A DNA stretch of 64,000 nucleotides from Streptomyces pyxinicus (GCF_024753135.1 NZ_JANUGP010000001.1:186001-250000), one strand, 5' to 3'. Positions 9,390-21,386 are shown, counted from the stretch's first letter. The notes: generated by a model from the letters alone, not told the origin. Translations and numbers: made by a program.

Positions 9390-9855
9390 CTGAACTCTTG
9401 GGTCGGTACGAACTGTTGGGCGCCGTACGCCATACGCGCACGTCGGCGCCGGTCAGATCGCTGAGCCCTCAGGATGCCACACGAGTCCCGCGCGTGGGGG
9501 GACCGACCAGGTCCGTTTGGGGGCCAACGCATGCCCGTAGTACGCCCGTTTGGAGAATTTTCCGGGAGCAGTGAGGCGTGGTGGGACAAAGTGACGGTAC
9601 GCCGGAACGAGAGGATCGGCCCCGGCCGCCCGGACGGGCTAAGTTGGGGGTGCCTTCGGCTCCGTCGACGTACGGCACCTCACGGCCGGACGTCTGGGCC
9701 GGGGCCGTACAGGGCCGGACGGGGCCGGGCCGGACGGCTCGCTACGGCACGGCACTCGCCCGAGTCCCGGCGGACCCGGCGCGGTGCGCCCGGACCGGCC
9801 GTTCCACGGACCCCTGCCCAGCACCGAGAGCTCCGCCACCGAGGAGGAGTACCGC
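9390..9855. other. 466-bp divergent intergenic region between the two lectin-bearing units
   Basis: Nothing I can read as a gene lies here. It should hold divergent promoters for the minus-strand T7SS-associated gene and the plus-strand lectin gene. The only distinctive patch is a short A/T-rich segment (ggagaattttccgg, about 9552-9565). I cannot assign -10/-35 elements with confidence. Confidence 0.4.
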
Positions 9856-10932
9856 ATGTCCCCCCAGCACCCCGCCCCCGGAGCGAACACGGAGGCGGCC
9901 GCCACCCGCCCCGGCGAGGCCGGCTCCCCGCCGCCGTCCCCCGCACCGCAGGGGAACACACCGGCGCCGGGGCCCGAGGCCGAGGCCACCACCGCCACGA
10001 CGCCGGACGAGAAGCCGGGCCAGGGGTCGGCCGAGAAGCCGGCCCGGAAGCCGGCCGAGAAGAGCGCCGCCGCCCCGGAGGGGGAGGGCACGGCCGCCTC
10101 CGCTGAAGAGAACACGGCCGCACCCGCCGCCGCCTCCAAGGCCACCGAGCCGCGCCCCGACGCGATCGCGGTGGCCGCGGCGGTCGATGTGACGCCCCCG
10201 GTCGTCAAGACGGACACCAAGGTCGACCGGGCGCGCCCGCACAAGTCGATGCTGGCGGGAGCCGCCCTGCTGGGCGCCGCCCTGGTCGCGATCCCCGTGC
10301 TGCTGACCGGCAGCGGGAACGACGAGGGCCCCCGGCACTCCGCCGGCCTGGCCGCGGACGACTCGGACACCGTCCTGAACCCGCAGTCCACGCCCGCCGC
10401 CCTCGGCGACTACGTGACGGAGAAGCCGAGCCCGTCGCCGACGAAGGAGAAGCCGAAGAAGACCGCGGACCCGAAGCCCGTGGCCGCGCAGTCCGCCCCG
10501 CCCCCGCCGAAGCCGTCGCCGAGCCACACCGCCGAGAAGAAGAAGCCCAAGCCGAAGCCGAAGCCGAAGCCCAAGCCGAAACCCAAGCACAAGGCGGCCC
10601 AGAAGCCGAACTGGAGCACGGAGACGGTGCAGGCGACCAGCGTCCTGGAGGTCAACCAGGCCTGGACCACCAACCGGATCCGCCTGGTCATGCAGACGGA
10701 CGGCAACCTCGTGGTCTACAACGAGCACGGGCACGCGCTCTGGGCGACCATGACCTTCGGCCAGAACCACCGGGCCGTCTTCCAGGGCGACGGCAACCTG
10801 GTCGTCTACAACGCCGACAACCGTCCGATCTGGGCCTCCCAGACGAACGGCCGCGACGGCGCCCGACTGGTGCTGCGCGCGGACGCGAAGGTCGCCATCG
10901 TCTACAACGGCCAGACGGTCTGGACGACCTGA
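9856..10932 (+). CDS. Membrane-anchored bulb-type (mannose-binding) lectin protein
   Basis: A 358-residue protein with an acidic/Pro-rich cytosolic N terminus, one transmembrane helix (MLAGAALLGAALVAIPVLL), a (KP)n-rich linker, and a C-terminal B-lectin domain. Two repeats keep the mannose-binding pattern QxDxNxVxY (QTDGNLVVY, QGDGNLVVY); the third (RADAKVAIVY) is degenerate. ATG 9856 is chosen over the upstream in-frame ATG 9784 because GAGGAGGAG lies six bases before it. It is divergent from the T7SS unit, and its anchor is similar to that of the ricin-lectin protein. It could present a sugar-binding module outside the cell; the ligand is inferred only from the family. Confidence 0.82.
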   Translation: MSPQHPAPGANTEAAATRPGEAGSPPPSPAPQGNTPAPGPEAEATTATTPDEKPGQGSAEKPARKPAEKSAAAPEGEGTAASAEENTAAPAAASKATEPRPDAIAVAAAVDVTPPVVKTDTKVDRARPHKSMLAGAALLGAALVAIPVLLTGSGNDEGPRHSAGLAADDSDTVLNPQSTPAALGDYVTEKPSPSPTKEKPKKTADPKPVAAQSAPPPPKPSPSHTAEKKKPKPKPKPKPKPKPKHKAAQKPNWSTETVQATSVLEVNQAWTTNRIRLVMQTDGNLVVYNEHGHALWATMTFGQNHRAVFQGDGNLVVYNADNRPIWASQTNGRDGARLVLRADAKVAIVYNGQTVWTT

Positions 10933-10943
10933 CCCGAGCCGAC

Positions 10944-11012
10944 CCGACCGGCGCCTGACCCGACCGCTCGACTCGACCGCCGGGCCCGACCGCCGGGTCA
11001 GGCGCCGGTCGG
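10944..11012. terminator. Long inverted repeat downstream of the lectin gene
   Basis: A perfect 19-bp inverted repeat (arms 10944-10962 and 10994-11012) with a 31-base loop lies between the lectin stop and the convergent substrate-binding-like gene. Its right arm covers the latter's stop codon. It probably terminates both. Confidence 0.6.
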
Positions 11013-11900
11013 TTCCCGGAACTCCGGGGCGAAGACGTCCTCGACCGTCCACCGCCGCGAGGACAGCCCCTGCTCGTGGTGGTAGCGCAGATAGGTGGCG
11101 CGGTTGGCGGCGATGCCGTAGGGCCACCAGTCCTCGGGGAACTCCCGCTCGTTGCGCTCCACCAGGGCGTTCATCCACGGCACCATGGTCGGGACCTGGT
11201 ACAGCCTGCGGTCGCGGCGGTAGCGCCCCGCGGGCCCTACCCGGCCAGCCGCTCGTCCAGCTCCGTGGTAGTCGCGCTCCAGCGGCTCGAAGTCTGGGAA
11301 CAGCCGGGAGACGTGCGGGGAGCCGTCGAGCACGCACTGCGGGACGTTCGCCGAGAACAGGGCGTCGATCTCCCCCGCGTCGAGCATCGCGCTCAGGGAC
11401 CTGCCCGGGGGCGCGGTGGTCACCTCGACCTCTTCGGGGTGCGGGTGCGGGATGAAGCCGAACGGGGCCGCGGGGCGTTCCAGGCCGCCGATGACCCACC
11501 GGTTCCGCTCCGGCCGGAAGCCGTACTCGTCCGTCAGGATGCCCTTGGCCCACACCCCGGAGTCCTGGCCGTGGACACCGAACTCACCGATGGTCCTGCC
11601 CACGAGATCACCGGGTCCGGTGATGCCGCTACGGGTGCTGACGAAGACGCACGAGTGCCGGAACACGCGGTTCGGGAAGATCGGCAGCGCCACGTACGGC
11701 AGGCCGGTCTCCAGGAGCCGCAGGTAGAAGGTGAGTCCGAGCTCGGCGACGTCGAACTCCGCTCCCCGGATCAGCCGTTCGAAGACCTCCGGCAGGGTGT
11801 CCGCGGTCTCCGTGGTGACGTCGGCACCGGCGACGCGCACGCTGCCGTCGAACAGCGCGCGTGTCGTGTCGTACGGGAAACATCCGATGGTGAACGCCAC
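10998..11900 (-). pseudogene. Substrate-binding / dihydroxyphthalate-decarboxylase-like protein, internally damaged
   Basis: From GTG 11900 (alternative GTG 11927) the product starts [18 protein letters not shown] and continues with [18 protein letters not shown] and [12 protein letters not shown]. This is typical of periplasmic-binding-fold proteins related to 4,5-dihydroxyphthalate decarboxylase and NMT1 proteins. Between RDY and [10 protein letters not shown], the expected stretch of about 40-50 residues is replaced by an Arg/Gly-rich run (11215-11275) that reads like out-of-frame DNA. The family pattern then resumes ([18 protein letters not shown]). At about 300 residues it is shorter than usual. 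I interpret an internal deletion with frameshifts that happened to stay open. A divergent but functional protein remains possible. Confidence 0.6.
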
Positions 11901-11927
11901 GTCGGCCGGGCGGCGAGCCGGCTGCAC

Positions 11928-12731
11928 ATGACACAGCCGCCCCTCAGCCGGGCCATCCGGCAGCCGGAGGACGAGCTGGGTGTCACCCTGTTCGAGCGCA
12001 CCCCCAGGGGCGTCGTCCTCACCCCGGCCGGGACGGTCCTGCGCGACGAGTCGGACGCGCTGCTGCGGCAGGCCGGCCGGATCCGCGGCAAGGTGACCGG
12101 CGCGGCGGGCACGGCGACCCTCACCGTCGGGACACTGGCGGACGCGGCCGAGCAGGTCGGCGGACGGCTGGTCCCGCTCTTCCGGGCCCGCCATCCGCAC
12201 GTGCGCGTCACGGTGCGCGAAGCGGACCTCGGCGACCCGACGGCCGGACTCCGCGCCGGGCTCGCCGACGTGGCGATCACCCGCACGCCGTTCGACGACA
12301 CCGGCATCAGCACGCACGTCCTGCGGCCGGTGCCCGTCGGCGTGGTCATGCGGGACGACGACCCGCTCGCCGGCCGCGGCTGGGTCCGGCTGCCGCCCGG
12401 CACCGACCCGGTGTGGGCCGCGTACTGGACCGGCGGCGGACACGACGACGCGGCGCCGGTCATGCGGACGATCCAGGAGTGTCTGCAGGCGGCCCTGTGG
12501 AACGGGACGTCGGCACTCGCCCCGGTCGACCAGCCCCTTCCCGCCGGCCTGGTCACCGTCCCGTTCCGCGACCGCCCGGCGAGCGCCCTCGTCGTGGCCC
12601 GGCGCAAGACCGAACGCAGCCCGGTCGTCCGCGGTTTCGTCCAGATGGCCGCGGCGGGCTGGGAACCCGCCCGGAGAACCACCCCGCGAGGTGCGCTCGA
12701 CGTGCCCCATGGCGGTACGGCTGGGACGTGA
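11928..12731 (+). pseudogene. 5'-truncated LysR-family regulator
   Basis: The frame reads [35 protein letters not shown], then a LysR effector domain ([20 protein letters not shown]). LysR proteins normally begin ~30 residues before the MTQPPLSR recognition helix. Part of that segment ([12 protein letters not shown]) is still encoded upstream, but in frame there is no ATG, GTG or TTG I could find before it, and the DNA is shared with the 5' end of the divergent substrate-binding-like gene. Starting at ATG 11928 gives 267 residues without the first helices of the HTH, so DNA binding is doubtful. The normal intergenic promoter region appears to be deleted. Confidence 0.6.
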
Positions 12732-12802
12732 TCGGCGCGGTACCGGCCTCGGACTTCGTCGAGTCGGCGGTCGCGAGGTCCACCGGGGCGGCAAGGCGGT
12801 CC

Positions 12803-13567
12803 TCAGGGGCGGGCGGTGAAGCGGGACGGTGGGGTGCCGACGACCCGGGTGAAGGCGGCGGTGAACGCGGCGGGAGAGGCGTAGCCGAGCCGGCCGGCCA
12901 CCGTGCTGACCGATGCCGTGCGCAGCAGCGGTAGCGCCGCGAGCAGGCGGGCCCGACCGCGCCAGACCGCTGGGCTGTCGCCGGCCTCCGCGCGGAACCG
13001 CCGGGTGAAGGCCCGTTCGCTCATGGCCACCCGGTCGGCCCATTCGCGATTGGTGGTGCCGGCGTCGGGCTCGGCCAGGTAGGCGCGGCAGAGCCGGGCG
13101 AGGTCGGCGGCGGCCGGGATTGGGACGTGCAGCGGGAGCGGGGTCAGCCGGGCGATCTCGTGGCCGAGGAGGGTGGCGATGGCGCCCTCGCGCCCGGAGA
13201 GGCTGTAGTCGGCCTCGAACTCGACGGCCGCTGCCAGCAGTTCGCGCAGCAGCGGCGGGACGTCGACGACCGTGCAGGTGCCGGGCCACCAGGGGACCGC
13301 GTCCGGCTCGATGTACAGGCTGCGCGTGCTCACACCGAGCATGCGCACGCGGTGCCGGGTGGCGGCGGGGATCAGCACGGCACGCTCCGGCGGGACGGTC
13401 CAGTTGCCGTGGGCGGTGTCGACGACCATGACGCCGGTGGCGCCGTAGAGGAACTGCGCCCGCCGGTGTGCGTGCCAGTCCAGCAGCCGGCCGTGCGGGT
13501 AGTCGGTGCCGATCGGCAGGACGGCCCGCTCGACGTGGTCCACCTCGCCCAGCGACACGTTCCTCAC
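12803..13567 (-). CDS. AraC-family transcriptional regulator
   Basis: A 254-residue regulator with an N-terminal cupin-like sensor (GRLLDWHAHRRAQFLYGATG, PPERAVLIPAATRHRV) and a C-terminal double-HTH AraC domain (SERAFTRRFRAEAGDSP, VAGRLGYASPAAFTAAFTRV, GTPPSRF). GTG 13567 is used; GTG 13558 is possible. It is divergent from the TauE/SafE exporter gene 94 bp away, a common regulator-target layout. The inducer is unknown. Confidence 0.85.
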   Translation of the reverse strand: MRNVSLGEVDHVERAVLPIGTDYPHGRLLDWHAHRRAQFLYGATGVMVVDTAHGNWTVPPERAVLIPAATRHRVRMLGVSTRSLYIEPDAVPWWPGTCTVVDVPPLLRELLAAAVEFEADYSLSGREGAIATLLGHEIARLTPLPLHVPIPAAADLARLCRAYLAEPDAGTTNREWADRVAMSERAFTRRFRAEAGDSPAVWRGRARLLAALPLLRTASVSTVAGRLGYASPAAFTAAFTRVVGTPPSRFTARP

Positions 13568-13660
13568 CCGGCCACGGTACCGGCTGCGTGGCCGGGACGC
13601 GAAGGAATCGCGCCGACCATCGCATGCGCGCCAGGGCGGACGGCTGGTGGGGTGGACGGT

Positions 13661-14473
13661 ATGGATGTGGTGGTGTTGCTCGGCATAGGGCTTCTGACGG
13701 GGCTGACGACGGTGGCCTTCGGTTTCGGCGGCGGGTTCGTCACGGTGCCGGTGGTGGTGTGGGCGGATTCCGCGCTCGGGCCGGAGGCGATGCGGGTGGC
13801 GACGGCCACCTCGGCGCTGGTGATGGTGGTGAACGCGGGGTTCGCGACGGCCGTCACACCGCGGCGGGTGCTGGCGGCGCTCCGCGGCAGCGGGCCGCTG
13901 CTCCCGCTGCTGGCCGTCGGCGCTTTCGCCGGTGCGCTCGCGGCGCGCCTGGCCCCGGCCGGGCTCGCGCACTGGGCCTTCGTCGGGTACGTCGTCCTCA
14001 CCGTCGCCGATGTACTCCTGCGCCCCGGCTTCCTGCGTCCGCGCCACGGCGACGCGCCGCACGAGGAGTGGAGTACGCCACGGCCGTTGCCGGCGTTCCT
14101 CGGGGCGCCCGTCGGCGCGGTCGCGGCCTTCCTCGGCGTGGGCGGCAGCGTCATGACCGTCCCGGCGATGCGGCGCGCCGGGCATTCGATGGGCGTGGCC
14201 ACGGCACTGGCCAACCCGCTCACGCTGGCCGTCTCGCTGCCGGCCGCCGCGGTCTGCCTGGTCTCCGTCTCGGCGCCGGCCGCCGGGGACGCGCGGGGGC
14301 AACTGGTGGGGCTCGTCGACGTCCGGTCCGCCGTGGCGCTGCTGGCCGGCGCCCTGCCGGTGATCGCGTTGCTGCGGCGGCGTCCGCCGCGCATTCCGGA
14401 CCGCGTCCACGCGTGGGGGTACGTCGGGCTGCTCGTGGTGGTGGCGGTGGCCATGACAGTGGTGGTCCCGTAG
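13661..14473 (+). CDS. Sulfite exporter TauE/SafE-family membrane protein
   Basis: A 270-residue polytopic membrane protein with two homologous halves. The first begins VVVLLGIGLLTGLTTVAFGF with GGGFVTVPV; the second has PVGAVAAFLGVGGSVMTVPA. The repeated GxGGG/GVGGS turns are the family hallmark. Members export sulfite, sulfoacetate or other small anions; the substrate here is not evident. The ATG at 13661 follows the divergent AraC gene. The stop lies 27 bp before the iron box of the arg operon. Confidence 0.85.
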   Translation: MDVVVLLGIGLLTGLTTVAFGFGGGFVTVPVVVWADSALGPEAMRVATATSALVMVVNAGFATAVTPRRVLAALRGSGPLLPLLAVGAFAGALAARLAPAGLAHWAFVGYVVLTVADVLLRPGFLRPRHGDAPHEEWSTPRPLPAFLGAPVGAVAAFLGVGGSVMTVPAMRRAGHSMGVATALANPLTLAVSLPAAAVCLVSVSAPAAGDARGQLVGLVDVRSAVALLAGALPVIALLRRRPPRIPDRVHAWGYVGLLVVVAVAMTVVVP

Positions 14474-14500
14474 GGGACCCACACCGGGACGGCGGCTGGC

Positions 14501-16952
<2,452 letters not shown>

Positions 16953-16956
<4 letters not shown>

Positions 16957-17909
16957 GCGGGGCGGGGATGACGGAGACGAAGGCGGCGGACCCGGCCGGG
17001 ACGCGGACGACGCACGCGGTGCCGGACGCCCGGGACCTGCCGTGGCTGGAGCAGTTGCAGGGCCGGACGATCGTCGTGAAGTTCGGCGGCAACGCCATGG
17101 TGGACCCGTCCCTGTACCGGACGTTCGCCCAGGACGTGGTGGAGCTGCTGCACGCGGGCCTGCGGCCCGTGGTCGTGCACGGCGGCGGGCCCCAGATCAG
17201 CGAACTGCTCGACCGGCTCGGCCTGGAGGTGCGCTTCGAGGCGGGTCTGCGCGTGACGACACCGGAGACGATGGACGTCGTGCGCATGGTGCTCACCGGC
17301 CGGGTGCAGCGCGAGCTGGTCGGGGCGATCAACGCGCACGGGCCGTTCGCCGTGGGCCTGTCGGGCGAGGACGCGCACACCATGACCGCCGTACGGCGGC
17401 CCGCCTGGGTGGCCGGCCGGCCGGTGGACATCGGCCTGGTCGGCGACATCACGGCCGTGCGGGCCGACGCGATCGGCGCGCTGCTGGAGCACGGCCGCAT
17501 CCCCGTGGTCTCGCCCGTCGCGCGCGGCGAGGACGGCACGGTCTACAACGTCAACGCCGATCTCGCGGCGTCGGCCCTGGCCGTGGCGCTGGGCGCCGAC
17601 CGGCTCGTGATGATGACCGACGTCGAGGGGCTGTACGCGGACTGGCCGCACAGCACCGAGGTCATCGACCGCCTGACGGCCGATCAGCTCGACGCGCTGC
17701 TGCCGGAGTTGGCCAGTGGCATGCTCCCGAAGATGGAGGGCTGCCTGCGAGCCGTACGGGGCGGTGTCACCCGCGCCCAGGTCGTGGACGGCCGGATACC
17801 GCACGCGCTGCTGCACGGGGTCTTCACCGAGAACGCGCCCGGCACCACGGTGGTGCCCGACGAAGCGCCGGTGCCCGAGGGGCTCGGCGGCAGGGAGGAC
17901 GGCACGTGA
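16953..17909 (+). CDS. argB: Acetylglutamate kinase
   Basis: Phosphorylates N-acetylglutamate with ATP, normally the arginine-inhibited step. At 318 residues it shows the amino-acid-kinase motifs [21 protein letters not shown] and [23 protein letters not shown] 16953 overlaps the argJ stop, like the other junctions of this operon; ATG 16968 is an alternative. The N terminus before the first strand has ~30 residues ([20 protein letters not shown]), the place where arginine-sensitive kinases carry a regulatory helix. Whether feedback inhibition is retained is an open and relevant question for a siderophore-dedicated copy. Confidence 0.95.
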
Positions 17910-19099
17910 CCGCCGACGGTACGACCCCGCTCGCCGAGCGCTGGCGCGCGGTGCTGATGGACACCTACGGCACGCCCCCGCTGGCCCTCGTCAGGGGCGA
18001 GGGCAGCACGGTGTGGGACGAGGAGGGGCGCGCGTACACCGACTTCACCGGCGGGATCGCCGTCAACGCCCTCGGGCACGCCCACCCGGCCCTGGCCGCG
18101 GCCGTACAGGACCAGGTGACCCGGCTCGGGCACGTGTCGAACCTGTTCGTGTCGGAGCCGCCGGTCGCGCTGGCGGAACGGCTGCTGGCGCTGCTGGGCC
18201 GGCCGGGCCGGGTGTTCTTCGCGAACTCGGGCGCCGAGGCGGTCGAGGCCGCGTTCAAGCTGGCCCGGCGGACCGGTCGCCGGCATCTGGTGGCGACCGA
18301 GGGCGGGTTCCACGGGCGCACCATGGGGGCGCTGGCCCTGACCGGCCAGGCGGCCAAGCGCGACCCGTTCCTGCCGCTGCCCGCGGAGGTGACGCACGTG
18401 CCCTACGGCGACACGGCGGCGCTCCGGGCGGCCGTCACCGAGCACACCGCGGCGGTCGTGCTCGAACCGGTCCAGGGTGAGGCCGGGGTCGTCCCGGCGC
18501 CCGAGGGCTATCTCCGGGCCGCCCGCGAGATCACCCGGGCCACCGGCACCCTGCTCGTCCTGGACGAGGTGCAGACCGGGATCGGCCGTACCGGCCACTG
18601 GTTCGCGCACCAGGCGGAGCGGGGCGTGGACCCCGACGTGATCACCCTGGCCAAGGGGCTCGGCGGCGGTCTGCCGATCGGCGCCATGGTCGCCTTCGGC
18701 CCGGCCGCCGAGCTGCTGACCCCGGGTCAGCACGGCTCGACCTTCGGCGGCAACCCGGTCGCCTGCGCGGCCGGCCTCGCTGTTCTGGAGACCATCGAGA
18801 AGGAGGGTCTGCTCGCCCACGTCACGCGGCTGGGCGAGCGACTGCGCAACGGCATCGCGGCGCTGCGGCACCCCTTGGTCCGCGAGGTGCGGGGCGCGGG
18901 GCTGCTCCTGGGCATCGTCCTCGCCGAGCCGGTCGCCGCCCGGGTCCAACAGGCGGCGCAGCACGCCGGGTTCCTGCTGAACGCGGCGGCACCGGACGTC
19001 CTCCGTCTGGCCCCCGCCCTGACACTTCCGGAGCGCCAGGCCGACGCCCTGGTGACAGCGCTGCCGGCGATCTTCGACAGGGCACTCGGGGAGACCTGA
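17906..19099 (+). CDS. argD: Acetylornithine aminotransferase
   Basis: A PLP enzyme that converts N-acetylglutamate semialdehyde to N-acetylornithine with glutamate as donor. At 397 residues it has [18 protein letters not shown], the Asp loop [13 protein letters not shown], and the PLP lysine Lys250 in [14 protein letters not shown]. The GTG start overlaps argB (GTGA). It is the last gene of the operon; no argR, argF, argG or argH follows, so the run stops at ornithine. It converges on the GNAT gene across a hairpin. Confidence 0.95.
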   Translation: MTADGTTPLAERWRAVLMDTYGTPPLALVRGEGSTVWDEEGRAYTDFTGGIAVNALGHAHPALAAAVQDQVTRLGHVSNLFVSEPPVALAERLLALLGRPGRVFFANSGAEAVEAAFKLARRTGRRHLVATEGGFHGRTMGALALTGQAAKRDPFLPLPAEVTHVPYGDTAALRAAVTEHTAAVVLEPVQGEAGVVPAPEGYLRAAREITRATGTLLVLDEVQTGIGRTGHWFAHQAERGVDPDVITLAKGLGGGLPIGAMVAFGPAAELLTPGQHGSTFGGNPVACAAGLAVLETIEKEGLLAHVTRLGERLRNGIAALRHPLVREVRGAGLLLGIVLAEPVAARVQQAAQHAGFLLNAAAPDVLRLAPALTLPERQADALVTALPAIFDRALGET

Positions 19100-19120
19100 G
19101 CGGCGTCCCGCGCGGACAGC

Positions 19121-19154
19121 GTAGGGGCGGGCCCATTGCCGGGTCCGCCCCTAC
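19121..19154. terminator. Bidirectional terminator between argD and the GNAT gene
   Basis: An inverted repeat with arms 19121-19134 and 19141-19154 (one mismatch, six-base loop) lies between the argD stop and the convergent GNAT stop. Confidence 0.75.
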
Positions 19155-19163
19155 GTCGTACAG

Positions 19164-19688
19164 CTAGAGGGTGATGGCCAGGACGCGTGCGTCGCGGGCG
19201 GGGTCCAGCGACCGGGCCCAAGTGGCCGGTGCCAGGACCGGGTCGGTCGGGGTGAAGCCGTGGCGGAGGAAGAGCCGGCCGTCTCCGGTCGTGGCGGTGA
19301 ACAGCGTCGGCAGTGAGCGGCTTCGCGCCCTGGCGAACGCCGCGCGCAGCAGGCGTCCGCCCATGCCCGAACCCTGCCGGTGGGCGGCGACACAGAAGTT
19401 GTAGAGCACGCCCGCCGAGGGGTGTGCGCGCAGCCCGACACAGCCTTCGAGGGAGCCGTCGGGGGCCTGGGCGACGAGGAAGTCGGACGCCCTCGACAGG
19501 TAGAGGGCCAGGGGGCGTTCACGGAGCGCTCCCGTGTGGACGAACGGCCGGGAGAGGGCGGCGAGCGCGGGGCCGTCCTCCTCGCGCGCCGGACGCACCG
19601 AGAACCCGGGGGTGCCGTGCGGTCTGGTGACGGGGGCTCGGGGCGGCAGCGCGGCGAGGGCGACGGGGGGCAGCGTGGCCGTGGTCAA
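19164..19688 (-). CDS. GNAT-family acetyltransferase, possibly a short N-acetylglutamate synthase
   Basis: A 174-residue protein with a single GNAT fold. The acetyl-CoA loop is in AAHRQGSGMGGRLL (Q/RxxGxG), and LFLRHGFTPTD is near the end. The layout RPFVHTGALRERPLALYLSR, DFLVAQ, GCVGL resembles the short single-domain N-acetylglutamate synthases of actinobacteria. The TTG start at 19688 is chosen because GAGGAAGGA lies six bases upstream. A near-perfect iron box (19789-19804) sits ~100 bp before it. Facing argCJBD under the same type of control, it could supply N-acetylglutamate for the cassette. A general acyltransferase, or a siderophore-modifying one, is also possible. Confidence 0.65.
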   Translation of the reverse strand: MTTATLPPVALAALPPRAPVTRPHGTPGFSVRPAREEDGPALAALSRPFVHTGALRERPLALYLSRASDFLVAQAPDGSLEGCVGLRAHPSAGVLYNFCVAAHRQGSGMGGRLLRAAFARARSRSLPTLFTATTGDGRLFLRHGFTPTDPVLAPATWARSLDPARDARVLAITL

Positions 19689-19788
19689 GGCGGTCCTTCC
19701 TCGGGGTGCACCGTTCGCGGGCGCGGGGGTCTCCCGGACAGGGCCCGGGCGCGGGCGAGTTGCGCCGCGCGACCCCCGACGACCCAAA

Positions 19789-19804
19789 GTAAGGCTAGCC
19801 TTAC
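19789..19804. promoter_or_regulatory. Iron box upstream of the GNAT gene
   Basis: gtaaggctagccttac is a perfect 16-bp palindrome with the core of the iron-box consensus. It lies between the stop of cchK and the start of the minus-strand GNAT gene. Confidence 0.75.
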
Positions 19805-19847
19805 CTACTCGAACGAGCCAACTCGCCCCCACGCACCGCGCGAACGG

Positions 19848-20060
19848 TCAGGCGTCGACGGCCGCCGCGAGGGAGCGCGGACGCAGGTCGGTCCAGTGGG
19901 ACTCGACGTACTCCAGGCAGGCGTCGCGGGTGGTCTCCTCAAGGGCGACCGTCCACCCTCCGGGCACCTCCGCGAAGGACGGCCAGAGGGAGTGCTGGCC
20001 CTCGTCGTTCACCAGGACCAGGAAGCGGCCGTCGGCGTCGTCGAAGGGGTTGGTGCTCAT
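19848..20060 (-). CDS. cchK: MbtH-like protein of the coelichelin cluster
   Basis: A 70-residue NRPS partner that binds adenylation domains and supports their folding and activity. It shows the family signature [19 protein letters not shown], with the conserved tryptophans, and [10 protein letters not shown] at the end. ATG 20060 follows AGGAGGAA. It is divergent from cchJ across an iron box. The expected partner is the adenylation domains of CchH. Confidence 0.95.
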   Translation of the reverse strand: MSTNPFDDADGRFLVLVNDEGQHSLWPSFAEVPGGWTVALEETTRDACLEYVESHWTDLRPRSLAAAVDA

Positions 20061-20116
20061 GCGGTGGTTCCTCCTGGAGTCCGATGGGGAGTTCGGAAAT
20101 GAAGCGAGCCTCACAC

Positions 20117-20135
20117 TTAGGTTAGGCTCGCCTAA
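20117..20135. promoter_or_regulatory. Iron box between cchK and cchJ
   Basis: ttaggttaggctcgcctaa lies in the 121-bp divergent gap. One repressor site can serve both cchK (minus) and cchJ (plus). Confidence 0.85.
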
Positions 20136-20181
20136 TTACAGAGCTTAACGTTTCCCCCTTTCCCCTCACAAGGAGACCCCG

Positions 20182-21312
20182 ATGCGTGGAGCCGAACCGG
20201 CCCTGGACGAGGCCGGCGCCCTGGACGAGGGCGACGTGGAGAGCCCCTTCGCCGCGTTCGGTCTGACCGGCGCGCCCGGCACCGACGGGTTCTGGGCAGC
20301 GGCGACTCCCGCCTCCGTGCCGTTGGGCGACGGCGGCTGGGACACGTTGTTCCTGTGGCGCGGCACGCCGGCCGTCATCGAGTTCGAGAGCTGGTCCGAC
20401 CCCGTGCCGCTGGTCCGGTGGCGCGACACGGACTGCTGGTACGCCCGGGTGCGCATGCCCGCGCGGCTCCGGGTGACCTACCGGTTCCTCGCGGACGACG
20501 CGTCGTACGCCGATCCGTTCAACCCGGTCGGAGCCGGCGGCGACCGGTCCGTCCTCGCCACCCCGGACGCCCCTGCCCAGCCGCACTGGCCGGCCGTCGG
20601 CGCCGAGGACGTGCTGCCGCTCCCCCGCACCCGGGTCCGCTGGACCGGCGGACGGCTGGGCGGGCGGCGCACCGTGCGCGTCCATCCGGTGGGCGGCGGC
20701 GGGCCGGTGGTCCTGCTGCTGGACGGGGACGACTGGCTGCATCTGCATCCGGCCATGACCGCGTTCGACGCGGCCTGCGCCGCCGGCGACATGCCCCCGG
20801 TCACGCTGGTCTTCGTGCCGGCCAAGGACCGGGAAGGCGAGTTCGGGTGCCGGCCGGAGCTGTGGGAGGCGGTACGGGACGAGCTGCTGCCGCTGGTGGC
20901 GGACAGCGGGGTGCCCGCGGACCCGGACCGCCTGGTGGTCGCCGGACAGAGCCTCGGCGGGCTGAGCGCGCTGTACGCGGCGCTGGAGTTCCCGGACCTG
21001 GTGTCCCGGGTCGCCTGCCAGTCGGGGTCGTTCTGGTGGACGCCGGAGGCCCTGGCGCAGCCGGACCCGCTGGGCGGCCCGGTCGGCGGCGCCCTCGCCG
21101 CGCGCCTGCGGGAGCGGCCGGCCCCCGCCGGGCTGCGGATCGCGTTCGACCTGGGCGAGCACGAGACCCGGATGCGTCCGCACTGCGAACTGGTCGAGGC
21201 CCTGACGGCAGAGAGCGGTGCGAGCGTGCGGGTCTCGCGGTCGGCGTCGGGCCACGACCGGGCGGGCTGGCGGGGGGCCCTGCTCAGGGATGTCGCCTGG
21301 GCGCTGGCCTGA
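20182..21312 (+). CDS. cchJ: Siderophore esterase-like hydrolase of the coelichelin cluster
   Basis: A 376-residue alpha/beta hydrolase of the enterochelin-esterase type, with an N-terminal beta domain (WYARVRMPARLRVTYRFLAD) and a catalytic domain. The nucleophile elbow is GQSLGG, with acid and His segments later (ASGHDRAGW). ATG 20182 follows AAGGAG. CchH has no thioesterase domain, and the S. coelicolor counterpart has been proposed to release the peptide, so this enzyme is the best candidate in the window for release or for processing of the ferric siderophore. It converges on cchI across a hairpin. Confidence 0.9.
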   Translation: MRGAEPALDEAGALDEGDVESPFAAFGLTGAPGTDGFWAAATPASVPLGDGGWDTLFLWRGTPAVIEFESWSDPVPLVRWRDTDCWYARVRMPARLRVTYRFLADDASYADPFNPVGAGGDRSVLATPDAPAQPHWPAVGAEDVLPLPRTRVRWTGGRLGGRRTVRVHPVGGGGPVVLLLDGDDWLHLHPAMTAFDAACAAGDMPPVTLVFVPAKDREGEFGCRPELWEAVRDELLPLVADSGVPADPDRLVVAGQSLGGLSALYAALEFPDLVSRVACQSGSFWWTPEALAQPDPLGGPVGGALAARLRERPAPAGLRIAFDLGEHETRMRPHCELVEALTAESGASVRVSRSASGHDRAGWRGALLRDVAWALA

Positions 21313-21319
21313 CCGGCAC

Positions 21320-21373
21320 GTGACGGGGCCCGGGCACCGGCGGATCGCCGGGCACCCGGGCCCCCTTCGTCAC
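21320..21373. terminator. Terminator between cchJ and cchI
   Basis: A compound inverted repeat lies in the 74-bp convergent gap. The outer arms are gtgacg/cgtcac, with a GGGCCCGGG/CCCGGGCCC stem and an inner CCGGCG/CGCCGG hairpin. It likely stops transcription in both directions. Confidence 0.7.
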
Positions 21374-21386
21374 CGGCCCCCGGAGG

